A stretch of DNA of 64,000 bases, taken from contig CM049993.1 in assembly GCA_016630955.3 (NCBI GenBank), forward strand, positions 744,001 through 808,000, given 5' to 3'. The notes under the pieces were generated by a model. That model did no database searches, was not told the origin of the DNA, and worked only from the letters and a program-made list of their open reading frames with translations. Origin of the DNA: Didymella arachidicola. Lineage: Eukaryota > Ascomycota > Dothideomycetes > Pleosporales > Didymellaceae. The first letter of the stretch is position 1; every line of letters begins with the position of its first letter. A program made the translations under genes and the position numbers. Shown here piece by piece: positions 21,484-32,500 of the stretch.

Positions 21484-24296
21484 ATGCAGCACGCAAGAGG
21501 GCGCCTGGTAGATCTGAGCGACCCCAGCGAGGACGAGTTAGACGAGTACATCTCGAGTATTTTTGAAGACGACGACCTTGTCGCAGTGCACAAAAGAGCG
21601 ACAAAGTACCTAAACTATACAGACGACTACGCACCAAAATGGGGTATATCTGAAGCGTTTCGAGAGACGCACCAGAACTGTTATGCTAGTCGCTTTACAT
21701 CTCATACCATGGAGCTCCTTGCTGACACCGCGAAGGAGAGACGGCATCTTACGGTCTCATCAGATCAGCCTCTCCGAATTTACCACCGAATACAGAGAAA
21801 CAGAGCGTCTTATACTCATCCAGGTTTACATCAGGGCCCCTGGAATGACACGTGGCATTCGTGGCTTGCCACGGAAAGGTGATCGGATCAAGGTTGAAGA
21901 CTTCAAGATGTGGCTCAAAGTCACTCTGGACATCAATCCTCCTCGAAAGATAATGCACACTTCCGAAAGAGATCTTATTTGAGACCCAAACTATCAAGGG
22001 CGGCTATACCTGAAAGGTTTGAGCTACTCTAGAGGCGGAACAAGCTCCATGCCATGCCAATATGGCTACAACTTTGCCACCGGAGAGACCACTCGAGGCC
22101 GTACCTCACTATTCAACGCCAACGAAGAAAGTCGAAAAGTCAGCGACATATGGGCTGTTGCAATACTCAGAGATACTTTAGGGGATTCAGACATCTTGGC
22201 TGAATACACACAGCTCCTGCTTAAGAAGCTCAACAAGGCTGGCGACGTGATGCTCTCTAGAGATCGAAACACTTTGCGGGAGGAGGTGGCTGAACAAGTG
22301 TAGGCGCACATGTTGAACATCAACCCAGACAAGGATGGACGTAAAGCCTTCTACTATGTTGAGAATGGCAAAGAGGTATATCTCCGCACAGCAGAGAGGC
22401 GCATATACTGACGTGTTGCTATAGGATGCCAAAGTCATCAACGAGAGCCTAAACTTGAATCCAGTCGCCATCTCGAAAGAGCTCTGGGACATGCTGAGAA
22501 ACTTTGGCCTGTGCCGAACGCCACAAGACGAACTCTTGGAACGATTCAAGATTGCGAAAGCAATATGTATTCCAGCAACGAGTTTCGCCATACACATCGA
22601 TTGGATGTTGCGAGGTGTATTGCAGGCTTCGACAGCGACAAAGAGTATGCAGCTACAGTTCGTTGACGGCGGACACTTGGAGGGTGCATGATAAGTGGCT
22701 CAGTTGGGAAGGCGTGCATCAGCGTTCCCTCTGCGATACGGAAAGTGCACAAACGTTCACCTACGATCACGCCATCCTGAAGCTGTGGGACATGATGATG
22801 TCGCAACTCGTGGCTTCAGAGGAACATCATGAGATTGCTGATCAAGACGGCAATCTACGAGATCTAGCTAGAGTCCGCTTATCGCAAACGCCGCGATCGA
22901 TCGAATACGCCCAGACTAACAGAAAAGGGGAGCTGCGGGTGCATTTGGAGTCGGCCGATTCGCACCAGAACAGAAACACGTTGGTCAAAGTTATGCTCCA
23001 TTACGCCGCATGAGATCAATTGCGGCTAAACGAAGGTTCGTTGATACTTCTCCGCTGAGACAAGCGCTAATTGTATCTAGAATCCACGTGCGCGTGTCCG
23101 GCGCTGAAGTCAAAGGCTGTCAGCGAGGGAGTCACCTTCAAAGATCTTGACGACTCGCTGAGCTACATTCCCGCCGCTTCAAGAGATGTGGGAGGTGCCA
23201 TTATCGCCCTTCCACCCCAAGCTGTCTCCCCCCGCACGGTGGATATCGCGAAGGCGCAGGGCCTCGATACCACACGAGAAGTTGCAGACACACCGCCGGC
23301 CTCTATCACAGGTAACATCCCAGATCGTGTCGTTGAAAACATCGCTAACAAATGGTTCTTCAGCCCAGAATACAGATAGTCATAACGATTATGATGACGA
23401 TATGGTGGACGCGGGGCCTGTATTTGGAGACTTAAGTCGTTACTCGTCCCCAGGTGTGGTGACACAACATAACGACAGATCCAAGCATAGCCCAGCATCC
23501 CAATCTGCACCAACAGCCCATGTGAGGAGTGCTCCTAGGTTGACTCGGCAGGACTCCCGCAACGAACTGCCTCTGCCCGCTGCGAATAGTGCAAAATCAG
23601 CAGACATTATCTGCGCTACTCATGAACTGAATAGTAAGACGTCCTAAACTCTCTCAAGACTTAGCTGACCATTGATAGCTTTGGGAGATAAGGTTGACGC
23701 AGAGCTTCTGCTGCAGAGCGGAGGCTTCCCCGACAATCATGACTTCTTTCGCGTCCGTCATACAAAGGGTCATGTACTCTATGTTGTTAAACGTCGCCAA
23801 AATTCCACCGAAAGATCAAGCAAGAGGCCAACGGATCGTGATCTTACAAGTCGCCCTTCCAAGACGCCCCGGCTGCACTCTCCGTCTCTCGTCATCCCAG
23901 ATACAAATGAGGATGCAACACCTCAATCCCCAAGTCCATCGTATAAACAACGAAGCGCCCTCTCACCCTGCCCGGGAAACGTCAGTAGCTGATAGTCTTT
24001 ACAACGACTACTCGTCCGCCAACGCAGCTCGAGGTCCGCCTGTCAAGAGATCGTGTCCTACATGCATCAGTTTGAACAAGGGCAGACTTATGTTCGGGCA
24101 ATACTTACAGGGCCACTTTGTGCCCGGACATGATCAATGCGTCATTTGCAGCGCTAGGAAGCATCAAGGCGGCGAAGGACAACCAACCGAAGCAGCTGTC
24201 AATTTGAGCAGTGACGGTGGTGGGAACTATGAGAGGCCATCTGCTCGAACTGTTTCTGCTTCGCCCTCAGAAGATGGTATAACGTATAGGTACTAG
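21484..24296 (+). pseudogene. Degenerate multi-exon gene with a GHKL-like N-terminal box
   Basis: Begins with ATG at 21484, then an acidic leader, then PKWGISEAFRETHQN, which resembles the WG..EAFRE..QN start of a large family I recall from Dothideomycetes, similar to the N-box (ExxxN) of GHKL ATPases. Downstream are YLKGLSYSRGG, YGYNFATGETTR, IDWMLRGV, a low-complexity Ser/Pro-rich part and a C-terminal Cys-rich segment (CPTC...CVIC near 24056-24153). Coding is broken by a frame change near 21740, TGA 21980-21982, TAG 22301-22303, a frame change near 22680 and TGA 23011-23013, and the last part shifts frame near 23990. Credible introns remain, for example 22377-22424 (GTATAT...TATAG), a GTTCGT...ATCTAG pair from about 23035, a GTAACA...TTCAG pair from 23311, and a GTAAGA...GATAG pair near 23634. 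The function is unknown; a fragment may still be transcribed. Confidence 0.6.
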
Positions 24297-24791
24297 TGTA
24301 CTCAGCGCATTTGAATATATGGCAATCTCGGCCACGTAGCCAGTCTATTCAGTCATAACCGAAAGCTGCCTCAGATACTCTTGACAAGACATATCTGATT
24401 GTTCGATCAACTGCGGCTTCGCGCCAGGCCTGCATTTGGCGATGTGCCTTACGAGGCTGTCCTTCCTCAGCATTTCCTTGACTTACTACGGGCAAGAAAG
24501 GTTCTGACGCTTGTAGGCCATTAGCTCTCGTACGGCGCTGTGGCTCCTATGTTTCATTCCTATAGATCGGCACATCCCCACTGTGCTGGAACGAGCATGG
24601 CGTTCGTTACATGAAAGCACACCAAGTTCAATCAATGCTTATAAGCAGAACTTGAACTTTCAGCTCCACACGTTTGAGAACGGAATGAGTGCAGTGAATA
24701 TCAGTGATAAGTGATGAAAGGATTCTTTTTTGATCATGTACCACTGTATTTTCCCAAACGCCAGGCAATGAAGCACTTTCTCTGCCTTTAT
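24297..24791. other. Convergent intergenic region
   Basis: 3' flanks of the degenerate gene and of the desaturase gene. No gene seen. Confidence 0.5.
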
Positions 24792-26669
24792 CTAATGCAA
24801 TCCGCTCTCTCCTGTAGCAGCCATGTCCTTCTGACAGTCTACCATCATCTTGACCATGTTGGCGACTTCTTCTAACCTACCAAGAACGACTTTGTTACCC
24901 TCTATGAATCCATAGCAGTGGTAGCGAATACCAGTCTTCTTGCTGAAGTCACGCACCAGCTCTTGTCCGCGCCTCAGGTTATGCCTTGGCACACGCGGAA
25001 ACAAGTGGTGGACAGCCTGGAATTGGAGTCCACCGTGCACCCAGTCCAGCCATGCAGGGCATTCGACATCCATCGTAGTACGCATCTGGCGCTGAGGAAA
25101 GCTCTCTGTAGGGCCAAGATCGGCAGTCGGCATGCCCCAGTGAGATAGCGTGATCTGAACGTGCAAGATCATAGTGACTAGGTGGCTGATAAGGATGAAG
25201 CCAATGCGGATGGGCCAGGTAGGAAGCGTGCACCAGACAAGGAGGTAGCCGAAGATGAACCAGTAGCATGCCATGAAGACAAGCTCAACGGGGCGTGTCC
25301 ACCATGCAGCGCCAAGCTGAGCGGCGCGAGGCGAGCAGAGATGGCACCAGGACAGGATGTAGAGGTTGAATCGCGCGAGCGCCATGATGGGATAGTACGT
25401 GTACTTCTGATACGGCAGAAGGAACTCGCAGGCGGCGTCCCACTTGAACTCAAAATCCTTGTAGAATGTCGAGATGACGCCCTTGATGTAGGTTGGCGAG
25501 GTCGAGAAAATGGGTGTGTTCTGGATATCTGGGTCGTGCTCGGGCATGTTTGTGATCAGGTGGTGTACGTTGTGGGAGGACTTCCACCAGCCAATTGAGA
25601 GACCACAGCAGAAGTCCGCAATGAAAGCGCCGATCAGAGTGTCGATAACGAAGTTGCCGGAAATACCACGGTGTCCGGCATCATGCGCTGTGAACATGAT
25701 TTGTTGCTAGGAGTTGTCAGCAAACGATTCGTTCGGGATATTAAGAGAATCTGACCCAGAACAGCCCTAGAAATAGGGCAGATGTGAGGTACCACTTGCT
25801 GTAGAGCAAGTATGCGAAGGCGACAAAGAGGGTAGCATATCGAATGCTTTCCCAGCCGTATGCAGAGTAATTGCACTTGTACAAGCCCTCAACCTTGAAC
25901 TGTTCGTGCAACTCGCGGTAGTCCAGTAGAATCTGATGTTGTGTCTCAGAATCCACTGAAGGGTTCTCTCTTAGGCCGTCCATAACCTCCTTCTCCTCAA
26001 GCTCGGTAGCATATTGTAAGCGGTGTGCTGTCTTATCGAATGCAGGTGGTAAAGGCGCTTCGGAGCGGAGCAGTGGCTGCTTCTCTGGGTCTGGTGTTCG
26101 TGATCTGCATGTATTGGCGCGTCCATCGACGGGGTTAAGCTTCTTGCTAAGCGTAGCAGCGACCTTGTGTAGGCATTAGCATATGCCAGCGGAACGCACC
26201 CGAGCTGTGTTCACAGGGCATGTGTTGGACGGAATACTAACGCAGCTCAGGTCGACACTCCGTCTTGACCGTCTATCAGCAGCCTTGGCCTTCTCGTCCA
26301 GATCGGAGTCGGAGTGGGGCTTAGCAGCGCGAATAGGAGGCTCGAGATTCGTCCATGGTTCTTCAATACGACCAATGCGATACTTCTTCATCATGAGAAG
26401 GGCCTTGTTGGAGTGGTAGCTGCAGCAGGTAGGGTTAGTCTCACATCAAAGGCGCATAGTAAGCCGTCAATTCTGGACTGGAGTGCATACATGTTGATTT
26501 CGTCTGTGGCATCTCTACCGACCATGTGCAAGATTGCAAGGCGGCCACCAGGGTGATTATCGATCCATGTTGAGATATTCAGTGCGAAACCCTCGTGAAT
26601 TACGACTGGTTCACCTTGCGCGACCAATCGCTCGAGCTCTTGCGCAGAAACAACGTTTTGCCGTGACAT
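24792..26669 (-). CDS. Delta-8 sphingolipid desaturase with cytochrome b5 domain, 4 exons, 559 aa
   Basis: ER membrane enzyme that introduces the delta-8 double bond in the long-chain base of fungal glucosylceramides. Exons (read downward): 26491-26669, 26242-26419, 25756-26163, 24792-25706; introns of 71, 78 and 49 nt, phases 2, 0 and 0. The cytochrome b5 domain occupies residues 5-85 with haem ligands His39 (HPGG) and His62. Three histidine boxes sit at 263-267 (HDAGH), 300-304 (HNVHH) and 485-489 (QAVHH). The Gln in the last box is typical of front-end and sphingolipid delta-8 desaturases. Several hydrophobic helices lie between the boxes. Intron 3 begins with the unusual donor GTCAGA but keeps a good branch site and acceptor, and joins FLGLFW to QQIMFTAHDAGH as expected. 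Confidence 0.92.
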
Positions 26670-29502
26670 TGTCGTGATTGGTATAGTCGTAGTTGCGGAG
26701 AGGCTTCAAACGAAAGGCCACGGGACTGAGGCGTATATGTACCGCCATGGCGTCTTTCACTTGGACCCCTGGTCCTCCCAAGCTTGAGATTGCGCGTATG
26801 CACGGCTCGAGGCACGAAACCTGAAAAGATGGAGCTGCTTGCGAGCGGGACGGGGCTGAGTCTTCGTGTCCTAGTTGAGTTGCCTCTGTGGAGTGCCCAC
26901 GGGATCCCTTTCAGGGTCCAGGACCCCTGTCTGAATGCGGCTTAGTCGCAGACATATATCCACTTTGCTTAGATCTTCCTGGGGCCACGAACGCGTCCTG
27001 GGTACGACGCCTCTCCGACTCGCACTTGCGCTGCGGGTTACGTATACAGGATCAATCCGGCTCTTCTCTTTACGACCTTGTACGAGACACGCGCCATACT
27101 CAGCTGGTGTCTAGTTTATCTGTCAAACACCATTCGCGCCGATTCCAGGGTTTTCGTCCGTCTCCTAAGGTCTTGGCGGATGAGGGAAAACCGGGGCACG
27201 GCCTGGATTGCGAGAAGGCAAGACACCTTCTGGAAGCGTGCTGCATGGCTGGTTGGAAAATCACCTGGAGGCGGATGGCGTGTCTTCGGCTTATGTTATT
27301 CCGTCTTGCAGTATGGCAAAGACTGCCCCAAAGGTGAAAGTCGTGCCTGTGACGTCGTGCAAAGCACTGCACTGTCGCATATCCCTGCAAAGCTGCAAAT
27401 TTGCGACCGCACAAGCAAGCAAACAACTTCTGTGATGCTTTCGGCTCCTTTCACAATGTCGAAACCCGTTGATCATGGCCCACAGTGTCACAACAAACTG
27501 TCGCCACTTCTAGCGCAGAGACCTGAGTCGTCTTGTGATGATCGTTGAGTGCGTCCGTGCCGTGTCTTGACGCCCCTCGCTCCGTGGTCCAGCCGCTTTC
27601 AAGCTTGGGTTTCATGGCGTTCTCTTGAACTCCACAGAAATCAAACTGGGCGGGACAGTGGTGCGCGTCGCGGAAGTCCCTTCCCTCTGCATAGGCACGC
27701 TGCTTCAGGAGATACAGTCCCGATGAACGTACCGCGCAAGATGTGCGCAAAGGCGACGAGCGCGTGAGATCTGGTGATCTCAGCGTATATGTAGCGGTGG
27801 ACTGAAAGGATCGCAGCAACCCTTTAGTGGTCTCGGTGGGTTTTTCCGAAATGTGCTACGTGGAGATTTGCCTACAGGGGGTGAAAATCTCCTTTCCGGT
27901 TGCTGTCTTCCACATGTCTTCTCGCCTTCGCCGTGATTGTGACGGAACGGTTCCCGTAGCATGCGGGAGATGAGCGCAGTAGAATGGACTCCTATCCCGG
28001 CGAACATCGTAAGGAGAGTGTCTGTCTATCTTCTTGTGTCGTCTTTTGTAGCGCTTCCTGAGGTTGATCGAAATGTCCCACGAGTGTCGTTCGAAAAGTG
28101 CCGGGGTTTGAAGGTATCACGCTGGCATCAGCGGTCTCCTGAAGCGGGCTCGCTGGTCGCCTGCGAGTCTGACGATCCATTTGCGGGTGCCGGTTTATAA
28201 TGGCTCACTAAACCATAGCTCATCGTCGAACTCCTATTTCGAATAGCATCTCATTTATCTCCTTTACCTGCCTTGATTGATGTTTGCATTCTGCCATAAT
28301 CGACGCCGATACATCGAGGCGGACAATATATCGAGAGCATGCGTAGAGTCAACACTCTACGTTGGTTTATATCGTGGATAGCACCGCGCGATTGCACGAA
28401 TGCGCCATGATTATCGCACAGGTTCTTATGCATGCTCCGTGCTGACCTTTGTAGTCGGGCCCGCTGCTAGCTTTAGGGTATCTGTGCATTGGGTCTTGAG
28501 CAACACAGTCTTTGTAAAAGCGGTAGGGATCTCGTGGTAAGCAACGTCTCGATTGTACAAGGAAACGCGTGCGAGAGTGAGCAGAGTAGCTTTAAATAGC
28601 ATTGTTGATGTTGACGTAGATTATTCATCATTCCGGAACATCCGCTGCTGAGGCGGCCATACCAAATTGGGGATTCGCTCATGCTGACTGACACCACGGA
28701 TCGCGGAAAGTGGAAGCCCGAAGCTGCTCGTGCAATGAGAGTTGAGCATTTGACAAGATAGCCTTCATGATCGGCAATTGCAACTAACCGATGCAAGGAA
28801 AGTGCCCGCTGTCAAACATGTCCGTGGACCCATCGTCCCGTCGACTCCCCTACGCGTACGGATTTAAGCCTCACTATACGATCCACACCATGGGCAGGAC
28901 ATGATTGCATTTGTCGGTCGGAAATTCTCTCGTAGAGCCAAGCTGATGATAGCTTCGAGGATAGTTTTGGAGGTCTATCTAGTGCGATTGACTTCGTCGA
29001 AACTCACAGTGCAATTTTGGTGTGCAGTTTTCGATTTATGGGTATGGAATGATGTTTTGACGAACAGAAGTCCATGCGCACCGCAGCATGTGCCTGCAGC
29101 GGCGGGGTTCTTGCACCCGGTAGGCACAATGATACCGTCAAGCGTTTGAGTTGAGACTGTGTAATGTTAAAGTCTCGTTTTGCAATGCATGGTGATATGC
29201 ACCTGTCACATGTGAATTTCATGCGCGTGAGCGAGCCATGATCAGAGCACAGCAGCTTGGTCTAACTATCTACAGTACTAATATGTATAACGCCAAACGC
29301 TTCTCAGCCACCTGCAATCCGTTTCAGCAGGACTGGGCCTGCACTCCCAGTCAACCTGACTTCATACGGGCTGATACCCAGAATGCACAACGCCCATCAA
29401 TACCTTGCTATTTTATGCTCATAGAGAAGCGCCCTTGCAATGCATATAGAAGACCATGAATATGTATAGAAACGCGGAGGAGTTGATACAGTCCGAAAGC
29501 AT
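26670..29502. other. Intergenic region, 2.8 kb
   Basis: The longest gap in the window. Only short, mutually overlapping frames on both strands; none starts, splices or reads like a protein. A 16-nt perfect inverted repeat (GAGATC, 4-nt loop, GATCTC) sits near 27766. No transposase, tRNA or tandem array seen. Its left end should contain the desaturase promoter. Confidence 0.5.
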
Positions 29503-32500
29503 TCAAGCGAACCCGAAGTATTCGCCACCAGCGGTCATAGCGGTGTACAAAGCTTTGCGAAGGTCTTCGTAGGATTCGTACTCGGGAAGGTCGAGTTCTG
29601 CAGCACTGTTAGTGGTACTCAAAAGATGGCTCCGTGAAGGTTTGACTTACGATTGAAGCAAGTATGGCTGGATGGCAAGCGGTCCTTGCTGCCATAGTCT
29701 CGATGAATGTTAAACTTCGAGAACCCATTCATGCCCTCAAGCTCTTTGAAGCCGTTCAGTGGCACCTTGCTGGTCCCGGTGACGAACTGAAGCAGCTTAG
29801 CCTGCTCTTCCTTCTCAAAAGTGCGCACGGCACGCCAGAACCACTGGATCTGTGGCGAAGCTGCGGTGTAGTTGTGATACTCGGTATTGTTCTTCCAGTC
29901 GTCAACATTGATGTCGGGCAGACCGGAGATGAGCAATTCAAGCTCCTGTTCGCTGAAGATGGACACCAGCTCGGCAGGCACGATGTCGTGGAAGCCGCGA
30001 AGGAACTCCTTAAGCTGTTCCTCGACAGCGCCGGTGAGACGATACTCTGTGATGAGACGGATGTACTCATGCTTGTTATCCTCAGTGACTGGGATATTAC
30101 GACCGTTTTCGATCAGGTCGACAGTCTGCATCTCACCGAATGCCTCGACCTCGGTCGAAAAGGTCTCAGTGATGATATCTGTGATGTCGTTGTGCAGCAT
30201 CCATTCAAGCGACTTGTAGTACTCAAGGTCGAGCGTTTCCATATCCTTGAGGTTGACCTGCTTGCTCATGATCTGCTTGTAGACCGCACGGCTGAAATGG
30301 CAGTCAAGAACGCGGCCCTCGTACAAAGCCTTACCAATGATGCGCCCAATGAACTTGAAGAACATCAAGTGCTCAGGGTTGATAGAACTGAGCCTGTTCG
30401 GATGGAAGGTGGTTCGATCGGAAGCTACGGGCACAAATAGTGCGTAGTCGGCATTGAACATTTGGCGGGCAATGACTTGGAACCATTCGCGGGTGACGCC
30501 GCCAGCATCAACACCCTCCTCACCGTGGAACCGAATGCTGAGCTTTCCATACTTCATCTCCTCGGCAGACTTGAAGTACAAAGACTTGAAAGAGTCCAAG
30601 AAAACTTGGTCTCGACGTACGGAGAGTTGGAGTGGCGGGTGTGGCTGACGATCACCACCTCGAGAGTGAAGTTTCCTGTTGAAATAATTGCGCTTGTTGT
30701 CAAACTCGAGTACCTTAGAGTTTTTGACCAACAAGGCGAAGGAACCACTCATCAGCTTTGGATTTTGACGAACAAGATCGTTCAGGATCTTGCGGTGCTC
30801 TTCTGTGAAATCGAAGAAGAGGCTCTCCATCTTGCTTTCTGGTGGCGGACTCGACAAAGCGAACTCTTTGGGTAGCATTTTGGATAGCGGCAGCTCCTTC
30901 AGAGTGGTGTTCTTGCAGACGACCATAAGAGACTCGATGAGAGGCAAGAGCGTCGTCGCGATGTTCAGCATATTGCCGCGCTCGCGAATGACGGTTAAGC
31001 AGTCGCTGAGCTTGGTCCATAGCGGCGCGAATGCTGCGTCTTCGTAAAGTGTCAAGAGGATATCTTCCTTTTGCTGAGGCTCAAGCGCCTCTGCGCTGAC
31101 TTCGGGCTTGTCCTTGTTGTGGCGTGAGGGATCGAACAGATAATCAAGCGCAGTCAAAGCCCTGAGCAGCTTTGTCTGATCTGAGGTTGTCGGAGAGAAC
31201 TTAGCCAGGGCGATACCCTGGACATCTGTGTGCGACTCTGCCTTGGCGACTTGAGCTGTCAAGCTCGCGAGGTCTTCCAGGATGTTCTTAGCAAGTTCCT
31301 TTGCGATACCGAGAAGCTCCTGCCCAAAGATCTCCTTTGCGCCTGGGATGGGTGACAGGTTGCTGATCACATTGAGGGTCTCCTGGAATACCTTACTGTT
31401 GCACTCACGAGCTGCAAGGATCTTGGCTACCAGCCGCAGGTTATTCTCGGGGATGTCGGGTGGTGTAATCGACTTGTGCTTCTTGCTCTTCTCTTCTTCG
31501 GTGTTTGCCTCTGGCTTTGTGGAGCTACCCTCGCCCTCAGTAGTTGGGACTGTGGTCGCAAACACATCGGATACTGATGCAATCTCAGTATCCTGTCCGG
31601 CTTGCAGCTCTGTCGCGGCCGGCTCGATTGCTTCAGTCGAAGCTTCGATGCTGGGACCTGCGGCGGCTGCATCAGCTGCCCTCCTGGCATCTTCCGCAGC
31701 TTTCTCCTTGTCTTTCTTGATTTGCTGAAGGGGTTGGGTGATGATGCGTAGCAGGTTAGTCAATTGCTCCATGATCGCAGAGCTCTCAACAATGAGCTTC
31801 CGGTCCAGGAGTGTCAAGAGAGCGTTGACAGGGAACCGTGTTGACTTCGCATCTTTCCCTTTGCCCTTGCGGCTGCTGCGGTTTTTGAAGCTTACACTGG
31901 TCTCGTGCTCCGTGAGGAAGAATTGCCACACAGCTGGGTTCTTCTCCGTTAGCTGCGCGAGAGTGTTGAGACATTGTTGTACCACCATGAGGGGCGATAC
32001 GTCTGAGTTGATAGACAAAGCACCGTTCTTGCGCGATATTTTGGGTGTCTTATCTGCCGGCTGCTGCGGCTGCTTGGCGCGTAGCGAGAGCTGTGCGAAG
32101 CTGCGCTCAACGGCGTTAACGTCCGCACTGCCATCCTGGAGAATGGATAGAAGAATGCTGATGACTTCAGCGCGGTTCTGTCGATTCTCACAAACATAGC
32201 GCAAGATCGAACTGAGACTTGACTTAGCACTACCCTGCTGGGGAATGAACATAAGCCTCAGTAAGGTTGCAACTCCAGCCTTGTCCAGCATTTGGACACA
32301 AGGACGGGCCTTCTTCTTTTGCAAGGGGTCTTCTGGATGGCCTCGTCGTCCGCCACGCTGGAGTCCGATCTCGAATTGATTCAAGCGACGATCACCACCA
32401 TACGCCCGAGCTTCGGCTGAGATCTCTGGAGGCAGCTGTCGAAGCGTATCTTCATCTGTGTCCATGAGGACGGCTGCTCGCAGCGCAGGGTCCAGTGTTG

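Noticed and set aside
26888..27548. Overlapping 149- and 156-codon ORFs
   Set aside because: They overlap each other in different frames, have no domains and no supporting splice or promoter signals.
29664..30440. 258-codon plus-strand ORF
   Set aside because: Exact antisense of the tom1 HECT region; codon-bias shadow.
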